From assembly GCA_013696785.1 (NCBI GenBank), contig JACCXW010000419.1, positions 1 through 6,007 of the forward strand: a stretch of 6,007 nucleotides of DNA. Reading direction: 5' to 3'. This DNA comes from Geodermatophilaceae bacterium. GTDB lineage: Bacteria > Actinomycetota > Actinomycetes > Mycobacteriales > Geodermatophilaceae. Below are positions 1 to 4,864 of this stretch, one piece after another (position 1 is the first letter of the stretch; each line of letters opens with the position of its first letter). The translations under genes and the position numbers were made by a program. Under the pieces are notes generated by a model, which saw only the letters and a list, made by a program, of their open reading frames with translations, searched no databases and was not told the DNA's origin.

Positions 1-38
1 CCGCCCGGCGGCTGTCCTCCGCTGCCCGGTGCACTCAT
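1..38 (-). CDS. N-terminus of an unidentified Gly/Pro-rich protein (partial)
   Basis: An ATG at 38 reads leftward off the window edge as MSAPGSGGQPPG. Twelve complete codons are visible and there is no stop. The main support is a consensus AGGAG at 48-52, nine bases upstream of the ATG, on the same strand as sucD and downstream of it. The Gly/Pro/Ser-rich start resembles the disordered N-terminal tails of many actinobacterial membrane proteins. In mycobacteria a proline/glycine-rich membrane protein of the 34 kDa antigen type is encoded near sucCD, so that family is one guess, but 12 residues cannot establish it. It may be co-transcribed with sucCD or have its own promoter in the 165-base gap. 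The product is unknown. Confidence 0.6.
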   Translation of the reverse strand, partial: MSAPGSGGQPPG

Positions 39-203
39 GATTCTTCGCTCCTGTCGGTCAAGCCTGGGTACTGCGCGGATCGCGAATGTCACCGCGCGAG
101 AGGATCAGCATGCTGGGTGCACTCATCAACGGCAAGCACCGCAGCACCAAGCGTGCCTGGCGCCGCAGCCGAGTCGCAGCCATGTCGCAACCGACTGAAG
201 GAC
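39..203. other. Intergenic gap downstream of sucD
   Basis: This 165-base gap lies between the sucD stop and the next minus-strand start. I see no RNA gene and no convincing intrinsic terminator. The best hairpin on the sucD strand pairs GGCACGC with GCTTGCC (131-157 region), with a mismatch and no following T-run. An 11-base sequence, GGTGCACTCAT, occurs at 28-38 and again at 116-126. The first copy contains the start codon of the partial gene. The second opens a 22-codon minus-strand reading frame, also beginning MSAP, with no ribosome binding site. I do not annotate that frame as a gene. Confidence 0.5.
48..52 (-). promoter_or_regulatory. Ribosome binding site of the partial left-end gene
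   Basis: AGGAG on the minus strand lies nine bases upstream of the ATG at 38. It is the main evidence that a real gene begins at the left edge. Confidence 0.55.
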
Positions 204-1079
204 TCAACCGGCGATCTCCCGCATCAGCGCCGCGGTTTCGCTGGGTGTACGCCCGACTCGTACGCCGGCCGCCTCCAGGGCCTCCTTCTTCGCCTGCGCG
301 GTTCCTGACGAGCCGGACACGATCGCCCCCGCGTGCCCCATCGTCTTGCCCTCCGGGGCGGTGAATCCCGCGACGTACCCGACGACCGGCTTCGTCATGG
401 ACGCGGCGATGAACTCTGCCGCGCGCTCCTCGGCGTCGCCCCCGATCTCACCGATCATGACGACGGCATCGGTGTCCGGGTCGTCCTGGAACGCCTGCAG
501 GCAGTCGATGTGCGTCGTACCGATGACCGGATCACCGCCGATGCCGACGGCAGTGGAGAATCCGATGTCCCGAAGCTCGTACATCATCTGGTAGGTCAGC
601 GTTCCGGACTTGCTCACCAGGCCGACCCGCCCGGCCTGCGTGATGTTCGCCGGAATGATTCCGGCGTTGGACTTGCCCGGGCTGATCAGGCCGGGGCAGT
701 TCGGGCCGATGATCCGGGTGGACGTGCCTTTCGCCGCCGACCAGAAGCCGGTCGAGTCGTGCACCGGGATGCCCTCGGTGATGACGACGACGAGCCCGAT
801 GCCGGCCTCGATCGCCTCGAGTACGGCGGACTTGGCGAACTTCGGCGGCACGAAGATAACCGTCACGTCGGCGCCGGTCGCTTCGATCGCCTCGGCCACG
901 CCGTTGAACACCGGGACGGCGGCGCCGTCGAAGTCGACCTGCTGGCCGCCCTTGCCCGGTGTGACGCCGCCGACGATGCGCGTTCCCGAGGCCAGCATCC
1001 GGGTGGTGTGCTTGCTGCCCTCGGAGCCCGTCATGCCCTGGACGATGACCGCGCTGGACTCGGTGAGAAAGATTGCCAT
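204..1079 (-). CDS. sucD: Succinyl-CoA synthetase (succinate-CoA ligase), alpha subunit
   Basis: The alpha subunit of the TCA-cycle enzyme that interconverts succinyl-CoA + NDP + phosphate with succinate + CoA + NTP, acting in the cytoplasm with SucC. The 291-residue length is normal for the family. An N-terminal CoA-binding Rossmann domain starts with SSAVIVQGMTGSEGSKHT (8-25) and GGVTPGKGG (37-45). GPNCPG (125-130) and SKSGTLTYQ (156-164) follow, then the ligase domain. The active-site histidine that becomes phosphorylated is H249 in MGHAGA. The start is the ATG at 1079 because MAIFLTESS is the usual N-terminus and AGGGGG lies seven bases upstream. A longer open frame to 1295 runs into sucC and has no family similarity. 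The gene begins 11 bases after the sucC stop, so the two are almost certainly co-transcribed. No key residue is missing. Confidence 0.97.
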   Translation of the reverse strand: MAIFLTESSAVIVQGMTGSEGSKHTTRMLASGTRIVGGVTPGKGGQQVDFDGAAVPVFNGVAEAIEATGADVTVIFVPPKFAKSAVLEAIEAGIGLVVVITEGIPVHDSTGFWSAAKGTSTRIIGPNCPGLISPGKSNAGIIPANITQAGRVGLVSKSGTLTYQMMYELRDIGFSTAVGIGGDPVIGTTHIDCLQAFQDDPDTDAVVMIGEIGGDAEERAAEFIAASMTKPVVGYVAGFTAPEGKTMGHAGAIVSGSSGTAQAKKEALEAAGVRVGRTPSETAALMREIAG

Positions 1080-1090
1080 GCCAGTACCCC

Positions 1091-2257
1091 CTAGGCCCGA
1101 GACGCGAGTTCGGCGGCGCGCCGGGCGGCGCCGTCCATCGTGTCGACCTGCTCGACGAGTGCATGTGCCGCTTCGTCGAGAATCCGCCGTCCCTCCTCGA
1201 CGTTGTTCCCGTCGAGGCGTACGACGATCGGCTTCACCGACTGGTCTCCCAGGATGTGCAAGGCCTGCACGATGCCGTGGGCTACCTCGTCGCACGCGGT
1301 GATACCGCCGAATACGTTGACGAAGACGCTCTTGACGGCCGGATCGCCCAAGATGATGCCCAACCCGTCTGCCATCACCTGCGCCGAGGCGCCGCCGCCG
1401 ATGTCGAGGAAGTTCGCCGGCTTCACCCCGCCGAAATCCTCCCCGGCGTAGGCCACGACATCCAGCGTGCTCATGACGAGACCGGCGCCATTGCCGATGA
1501 TCCCCACCTCACCGTCGAGCTTCACGTAGTTCAAACCCTTTGCCACGGCTTCGCGCTCCAGCGGGTCCACCGCGCTGGAGTCGTCCAACTCGGCGTGCTC
1601 CGGATGCCGGAAGTCCGCGTTGCCGTCGAGGGTCACCTTGCCGTCGAGAGCGATGATCTTTCCGGCCGGATCCTGCACGAGCGGGTTGACCTCGACCAAG
1701 GTGGCGTCGGCGCCGGTGAACACCGACCAGAGCTTCTGGGCGACGTCGACGATCTGCTCCGCGACGGACTCCGGAAATCGCGCCGCCGCAACGATTTCCC
1801 GTGCCTTGGCCTCGTCCACACCGGTCCGCGCATCGATGGGGATCCGCGCCAGGGCCTCGGGATTCTCGACCGCGACCTGCTCGATCTCGACGCCGCCCTC
1901 GATAGACGCCATCGCCAGGAACGTGCGATTGGATCGGTCGAGCAGGTATGAGAAGTAGTACTCCGCGGCGATGTCGCTGGCCTGCGCGACGAGCACGCGC
2001 TGGACCATGTGCCCCTTGATGTCCATCCCGAGGATGGCCGTCGCTTTCGCCTCGGCGTCGGCCGGGTCGTCAGCGAGCTTCACTCCGCCGGCCTTGCCCC
2101 GGCCGCCGACCTTCACCTGCGCCTTGATGACGACCTGGCCACCGATCTCAGCCGCGGCTGCGCGGGCCTGCTCCGGTGTGCTCGCGACCATCCCAGGCAG
2201 CACCGGTACGTCGTACTCCGCGAACAGGTCCCGTGCCTGGTACTCGAACAGGTCCAT
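1091..2257 (-). CDS. sucC: Succinyl-CoA synthetase (succinate-CoA ligase), beta subunit
   Basis: The beta subunit of succinyl-CoA synthetase. It carries the ATP-grasp nucleotide site and sets whether ATP or GTP is used, which I cannot decide from sequence alone. The 388 residues match the E. coli protein in length. MDLFEYQARDLF (1-12) is the family N-terminus, and the ATP-grasp signature lies in KVGGRGKAGG (49-58). The family's Mg-nucleotide ligands correspond to N191 in EVNPL and D205 in ALDGK. LNYVKLDGEVG (242-252), GNGAGL (255-260), LDIGGGAS (284-291) and VNVFGGIT (313-320) form the C-terminal ligase domain that contacts the CoA and phosphate sites. The start at 2257 is preferred over the ATG at 2263 because GAAGGA is five bases before the former and abuts the latter. 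It is first in the sucCD pair, with a 101-base leader after icmB. Confidence 0.97.
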   Translation of the reverse strand: MDLFEYQARDLFAEYDVPVLPGMVASTPEQARAAAAEIGGQVVIKAQVKVGGRGKAGGVKLADDPADAEAKATAILGMDIKGHMVQRVLVAQASDIAAEYYFSYLLDRSNRTFLAMASIEGGVEIEQVAVENPEALARIPIDARTGVDEAKAREIVAAARFPESVAEQIVDVAQKLWSVFTGADATLVEVNPLVQDPAGKIIALDGKVTLDGNADFRHPEHAELDDSSAVDPLEREAVAKGLNYVKLDGEVGIIGNGAGLVMSTLDVVAYAGEDFGGVKPANFLDIGGGASAQVMADGLGIILGDPAVKSVFVNVFGGITACDEVAHGIVQALHILGDQSVKPIVVRLDGNNVEEGRRILDEAAHALVEQVDTMDGAARRAAELASRA

Positions 2258-2262
2258 GGGCA

Positions 2263-2268
2263 TCCTTC
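2263..2268 (-). promoter_or_regulatory. Ribosome binding site that fixes the sucC start
   Basis: GAAGGA on the minus strand overlaps the first base of an upstream ATG (2263) and stands five bases from the ATG at 2257. The spacing therefore supports MDLFEYQ rather than MPMDLFEYQ as the N-terminus. Confidence 0.6.
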
Positions 2269-2276
2269 GTTGTCAC

Positions 2277-2290
2277 TGCGCGCTCGCGCA
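2277..2290 (-). repeat. Short inverted repeat in the sucC leader
   Basis: TGCGCG and CGCGCA flank a two-base centre just upstream of the sucC ribosome binding site. It could be a protein-binding palindrome or a small hairpin in the mRNA leader. In DNA this GC-rich it could also arise by chance. Confidence 0.25.
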
Positions 2291-2317
2291 CGTCCGGCCT
2301 ACCGATACTCGCTCGGC

Positions 2318-2323
2318 ACCCTA
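2318..2323 (-). promoter_or_regulatory. Candidate -10 element for sucCD
   Basis: TAGGGT on the minus strand fits the TANNNT pattern common at actinobacterial housekeeping promoters and would start a transcript near 2311. The sequence about 17 bases upstream (CTCAAG, 2341-2346) is a poor -35 match. The element lies in the only gap upstream of sucC. Its T-A end overlaps a CCCT/AGGG hairpin (2319-2330). This is inference from sequence pattern only. Confidence 0.3.
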
Positions 2324-2358
2324 GCGAGGGCTCCTGTCGCCTTGAGCTCCGCTCCCCA

Positions 2359-2760
2359 TCAGGTTGACGTGCCGACGTTCGACCGGACCCACTCGACGAT
2401 GGCCGTTGTCGTGGCCCCCGGTGTGAACACCTTCGCCACGCCGAGCTTCTCCAGTTCCGGGATGTCGTCCTGGGGGATGATCCCGCCGCCGAAGACGACG
2501 ATGTCGCGGGCGTCCTGAGCATCGAGCAGCTTCATGATCCGGGCGAACAACGTCATGTGCGCACCGGAGAGCACCGACAGGCCGACGCAGTCGGCGTCCT
2601 CCTGGATCGTGGTTTGGACGATTTGCTCCGGCGTCTGATGCAGGCCGGTGTAGATGACCTCCATGCCGGCGTCTCGCAGGGCACGCGCGACCACTTTGGC
2701 GCCGCGATCATGACCATCCAGGCCCGGCTTCGCGATTACAACGCGGATGCGATCCGTCAT
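2359..2760 (-). CDS. icmB: Cobalamin-binding small subunit of an acyl-CoA mutase (IcmB-like)
   Basis: A stand-alone B12-binding domain of 133 residues, the size of IcmB, the small subunit of isobutyryl-CoA mutase. IcmB holds adenosylcobalamin for a separate large subunit that interconverts isobutyryl-CoA and butyryl-CoA. The base-off/His-on cobalamin signature is complete: D15-x-H17-x-x-G20 within KPGLDGHDRG, where H17 is the lower cobalt ligand, then S62-x-L64 and G91-G92-G93. The stretch GLHQTPEQIV (39-48) is also typical of IcmB. The ATG at 2760 has AAAAGG seven bases upstream. No large subunit or MeaB-type chaperone is present here; in Streptomyces icmA and icmB are likewise encoded apart. 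It could instead serve a 2-hydroxyisobutyryl-CoA or other methylmalonyl-CoA-mutase-like large subunit. It is probably co-transcribed with the membrane-protein gene 54 bases upstream, and perhaps with sucCD. Confidence 0.85.
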   Translation of the reverse strand: MTDRIRVVIAKPGLDGHDRGAKVVARALRDAGMEVIYTGLHQTPEQIVQTTIQEDADCVGLSVLSGAHMTLFARIMKLLDAQDARDIVVFGGGIIPQDDIPELEKLGVAKVFTPGATTTAIVEWVRSNVGTST

Positions 2761-2814
2761 CTAGGCACCTTTTCGCAGTCGTCAGCGGTCAGTCGGGCGT
2801 GGGCTGGCAGCAGT

Positions 2815-3795
2815 CTATTTCCGCCGTACCGGCACCGGTATTCGATCGGGCGGTGTCCGTCCGCCCGCGCGCAGGCAGTAGCCGGCAAGCCCCGCGAAGC
2901 CGACGCCGGCGAGCAGGTGCAGCCAGCCTCCGGGCGCGGCCACGACATCGGCGTACCGGCCGGTTTCGAGGAGCAGCAACAGGCCGGCAGACAGGAAATA
3001 TGCGGCCAGCCCGGCCAGGCCGCCGACCGCGGCCAGCCGCGGTCGCCAGGTTGCGGCCAGCAGGGCGACGGCGAAGACCGCGACGGCGAGCAGCGCTCCG
3101 CCGAGGAGGTCCAGGCCGAGCCGGTCGAGGAGGGACACCTCCCCGGGCACCTCCACGGTGGTGCGAAAGCCGGTCACGCTCTGCAGCACCTGATCAGGGA
3201 CGTCTTGCGGCCGCGCGGCCACCGCCAGGGCGCCTATCAATCCGGTGAGTGCGGACAGGCCCATGACGCGAGGCCGTTGTCCGTCGAAGTCGCCCGCGTC
3301 GTCCATCGTCGTACCCGACCAGGACAGCAGCGTGAGGACGAGCACAACGACCAGGAGGATGTACGCCGTCAGCTGAACCCAGACACCAGCCAGTGGTTGC
3401 AGCGACGAGGTGACCAGACGCTGCCCGAAGAAGATCTCCACGCCGCGGTGGGAATCGGCATCCTGCAACTGGTACAGCTCACCGGCGCTCAGACCAATCG
3501 CCACCGCGCCGGAAGCGGCCAGCACGGCGAGACCGAGTCGCGGCAGCCTCCCGAGGATGACCGAGACGCCGGCAGCAGCGATCGAACCGGGCCACAGCAG
3601 CACCGCTGCAATGTCGAGCGGGCCGTGCGGCGGACTGACCTGAACCCCGCCGACGTCGACGTAGGGAGGGAACCTGCCGAGCAGCAGCAACAGGCCCGCC
3701 ACGACCGCGGCCAGCCCGGCGAGGCGCGCGAGGACGGGAACCGGACCAACGATGTGGGTGGCCGGGGTGGCGGCGGGAGATCCGGCCGTCCTCAC
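2815..3795 (-). CDS. Unrecognised integral membrane protein, about eight helices
   Basis: A 326-residue protein I cannot assign to a family. By eye it has about eight hydrophobic segments: 21-40, 62-82, 88-106, 137-160, 176-194, 229-249, 254-276 and 290-309. There is no cleavable signal peptide. A loop between segments 1 and 2 (41-60, RFPPYVDVGG...) and a polar loop at 107-136 (ELYQLQDADSHRGVEIFFGQ) are the most distinctive parts. Another polar loop spans 195-228. The tail is short and basic (RRK). It starts at a GTG (3795) with GGAG nine bases upstream. It is divergent from the M23 peptidase and 54 bases upstream of icmB, so it is likely co-transcribed with icmB. Coding is favoured because the hydrophobic pattern is regular and the gaps to its neighbours are tight. 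No catalytic or transport motif is visible, so no function is proposed. Confidence 0.8.
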   Translation of the reverse strand: MRTAGSPAATPATHIVGPVPVLARLAGLAAVVAGLLLLLGRFPPYVDVGGVQVSPPHGPLDIAAVLLWPGSIAAAGVSVILGRLPRLGLAVLAASGAVAIGLSAGELYQLQDADSHRGVEIFFGQRLVTSSLQPLAGVWVQLTAYILLVVVLVLTLLSWSGTTMDDAGDFDGQRPRVMGLSALTGLIGALAVAARPQDVPDQVLQSVTGFRTTVEVPGEVSLLDRLGLDLLGGALLAVAVFAVALLAATWRPRLAAVGGLAGLAAYFLSAGLLLLLETGRYADVVAAPGGWLHLLAGVGFAGLAGYCLRAGGRTPPDRIPVPVRRK

Positions 3796-3848
3796 GTATT
3801 TACGCTCCGTTTATCGCCATTCGACTGTCGGTAATCCGAGCTGAGGGG

Positions 3849-3878
3849 CGGCTTCGGCCAGCCGACGGTAGCAAGCCG
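3849..3878. repeat. Nested inverted repeat in the divergent region
   Basis: CGGCTT (3849-3854) pairs with AAGCCG (3873-3878). Inside it, CGGC (3855-3858) pairs with GCCG (3861-3864) around a two-base centre. It could be a regulator site or a leader structure for the minus-strand membrane-protein gene. Chance pairing in GC-rich DNA remains possible. Confidence 0.25.
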
Positions 3879-3906
3879 GGTGGATTTGCTTCGTCTCCAC
3901 CACTTG

Positions 3907-3923
3907 GTTACGGTTTGGTCACG
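3907..3923 (+). promoter_or_regulatory. Putative MtrA-type direct-repeat operator
   Basis: GTTACG (3907-3912) and GTCACG (3918-3923) are separated by five bases, giving an 11-base period, about one helical turn. The wider repeat TTGGTTACGG / TTGGTCACGG matches at 9 of 10 positions. Tandem GT(A/T/C)ACG-type hexamers with this spacing resemble sites described for the actinobacterial response regulator MtrA, which controls cell-wall hydrolase genes including an M23 peptidase gene (mepA) in Corynebacterium. The site lies 156 bases before the peptidase start codon. The assignment is by motif resemblance and context only. Confidence 0.45.
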
Positions 3924-3942
3924 GAGCCGGTTCGCTGGCTCC
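3923..3942 (+). other. Stable TTCG-loop hairpin in the M23 peptidase leader
   Basis: GGAGCCGG (3923-3930) and CTGGCTCC (3935-3942) form an eight-pair stem, with one G-U pair in RNA, closed by a TTCG tetraloop. An alternative, longer-range pairing of CACGGAG (3920-3926) with CTCCGTG (3941-3947) overlaps it. No T-run follows, so it is not a standard terminator. Its left arm overlaps the last base of the candidate MtrA repeat. If transcription starts upstream it would lie in the 5' leader. Confidence 0.4.
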
Positions 3943-4065
3943 TCCGTGTTGTCCAGCTCCGCACATTCTTAGTTTGTCGCGCCGCAGTTGCCTCCCCGCA
4001 ACCTTCGTCGTACGGCTTCACGCCCGGACTGCCCCGGGTAGGAGTCGCACGACATTCGCGTCGCC

Positions 4066-4072
4066 GGAAAGG
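4066..4072 (+). promoter_or_regulatory. Ribosome binding site that fixes the M23 peptidase start
   Basis: GGAAAGG lies six bases before the GTG at 4079. The only other notable start in frame, a TTG at 3974, has no purine-rich sequence in the right place and would put a long arginine-rich segment before the signal peptide. Confidence 0.55.
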
Positions 4073-4078
4073 TCTTGT

Positions 4079-4819
4079 GTGTCGCGCCACGCCCGACCCA
4101 GTCGAGCCCGACGTGCCTTCGGCCCCCCCACCCGCAAAGCCCCCCTCCTCCTGACTGCAGCCGTCGCCGGCGCCCTGTTCGCGGCACTCCCACTCGGGCT
4201 CGGTGCGGCCGAGGACAGCGGGCAGGCGGGCGACATCGCAGCGCTGATTGCCCCGGCTCAGGGCGGCGGAATCGGCAGCGACGTCGGCATGCCGTTGGAC
4301 GCAGAGAGCGAAACCGGCGCCCGCAAGGACCTGACCGCCGCCGAAGCGCAAGCCCGCTTGGACGTGCTCCGCGCCGACCGCGCCAACCGCGTCTCCCGAG
4401 ACGCAGAACGTGCCGCGGCCGCGGAGCCGGACTTCGTGGCCCCGGTGGTGGGGCGGCTGAGCAGCTGCTTCTGCCAGCGCTGGGGAACGATGCATTGGGG
4501 CATCGACATCGCCGCGCCGATGATGACCCCGATCCTTGCCGTCGGCGACGGGGTCGTGACGAAAGCGGGAGCGGCCAGTGGTTACGGCAACGTCGTCTAC
4601 ATCCAACACGAGAACGGCGACGTGACCGTCTACGGCCACATGGAGGTCATCGAGGTCGAGACCGGTGACATCGTCGCCGCCGGCGAGGAGATCGCCAGGG
4701 TGGGTTCCCGCGGGTACTCCACCGGCCCGCACCTGCACTTCGAGGTCTACGACGGCGGCCTCGACGGGGAGCGCGTCGACCCGATCGGCTGGCTGGCCGC
4801 CCGCGGCGTCAGGATCTAG
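4079..4819 (+). CDS. Secreted M23 (LytM/lysostaphin-type) murein endopeptidase
   Basis: A zinc metallopeptidase of family M23, which cuts peptide cross-links of peptidoglycan outside the membrane. From the GTG at 4079 it has 246 residues. A basic N-region (about 1-20, rich in Arg) and a hydrophobic core (21-43) form a signal peptide with likely cleavage near GLGAA-ED. An Ala/Arg-rich helical linker (about 86-115) follows, then the M23 domain (about 118-240). The zinc ligands are visible: H139 and D143 in MHWGIDIAAP, and H220 in GPHLHFEVY. The catalytic-side histidines are H187 in YGHM and H218. The mature protein has only two cysteines, C130 and C132 (SSCFCQRWG), just before the first ligand. 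It is monocistronic, convergent with pcrA 45 bases away, and preceded by an MtrA-like repeat. It has no LysM, SH3 or other wall-binding domain. Confidence 0.92.
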   Translation: MSRHARPSRARRAFGPPTRKAPLLLTAAVAGALFAALPLGLGAAEDSGQAGDIAALIAPAQGGGIGSDVGMPLDAESETGARKDLTAAEAQARLDVLRADRANRVSRDAERAAAAEPDFVAPVVGRLSSCFCQRWGTMHWGIDIAAPMMTPILAVGDGVVTKAGAASGYGNVVYIQHENGDVTVYGHMEVIEVETGDIVAAGEEIARVGSRGYSTGPHLHFEVYDGGLDGERVDPIGWLAARGVRI

Positions 4820-4822
4820 TCC

Positions 4823-4840
4823 GGCGGCCGATCTGCCGCC
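4823..4840. terminator. Possible hairpin between convergent genes
   Basis: GGCGGC (4823-4828) and GCCGCC (4835-4840) form a perfect six-pair stem with a six-base loop, four bases after the peptidase stop and 25 bases past the helicase stop. There is no T-run on either strand, so it could only be a T-less terminator of the kind proposed for high-GC actinobacteria. Confidence 0.3.
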
Positions 4841-4864
4841 CCGCGTCGTCGGTCTGGCGGAGCG

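Larger units (their letters stand above)
3796..4078. promoter_or_regulatory. Divergent control region between membrane-protein and M23 peptidase genes
   Basis: This is the longest non-coding stretch in the window, at 283 bases, and it must hold the start signals for both divergent genes. It contains an inverted repeat (3849-3878), a tandem direct repeat resembling an MtrA box (3907-3923) and a TTCG hairpin (3923-3942). A weak -10-like TAGTTT lies at 3970-3975 on the plus strand, with TTGTCC at 3949-3954 at a short spacing. A small hairpin, GTTGC/GCAAC, spans 3987-4002. I see no match to the c-di-AMP (ydaO) riboswitch often found upstream of actinobacterial cell-wall hydrolase genes. Confidence 0.5.

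Noticed and set aside
86..364. A 92-codon plus-strand open frame at the left end
   Set aside because: It overlaps the end of sucD antisense, is Arg/Pro/Ser-rich throughout and has no recognisable domain. Minus-strand genes explain both flanks.
333..1094. Plus-strand open frames opposite sucD (also 610-1302)
   Set aside because: They are antisense to sucD, compositionally biased and without motifs or supported starts.
1080..1295. Extended N-terminus for sucD
   Set aside because: The 72 extra residues would overlap sucC and have no family similarity, while the ATG at 1079 has a ribosome binding site and the expected MAIFLTESS start.
1073..1951. A 292-codon plus-strand open frame opposite sucC
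   Set aside because: It is fully antisense to the well-supported sucC gene. Its Val/Asp/His/Arg-rich product shows no recognisable family.
2761..2814. A cobalamin riboswitch before icmB
   Set aside because: The 54-base gap is too short and contains no B12-box-like sequence. IcmB uses cobalamin rather than making or importing it.
2557..3834. A 425-codon plus-strand open frame
   Set aside because: It runs antisense to icmB and the membrane-protein gene. Its translation is dominated by Gln, Arg, Gly and Glu without domains, as expected from the complementary frame of GC-rich coding DNA.
3974..4078. Extended TTG start for the M23 peptidase
   Set aside because: There is no ribosome binding site at the TTG. 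The extra 35 residues are Arg/Ser/Thr-rich and would bury the signal peptide. GGAAAGG before the GTG at 4079 is better.
3796..4078. A c-di-AMP (ydaO-type) riboswitch upstream of the peptidase gene
   Set aside because: This class is common upstream of actinobacterial wall hydrolases, but I could not find its conserved GGGGAACC-like and GACAGCTCACCTCG-like blocks in the right order on either strand. A covariance search (Infernal with the Rfam model) would settle it.
3908..4738. A 276-codon minus-strand open frame across the peptidase gene
   Set aside because: The opposite strand encodes a complete M23 domain with its zinc ligands, and this frame shows only low-complexity Gly/Arg/Ala sequence.
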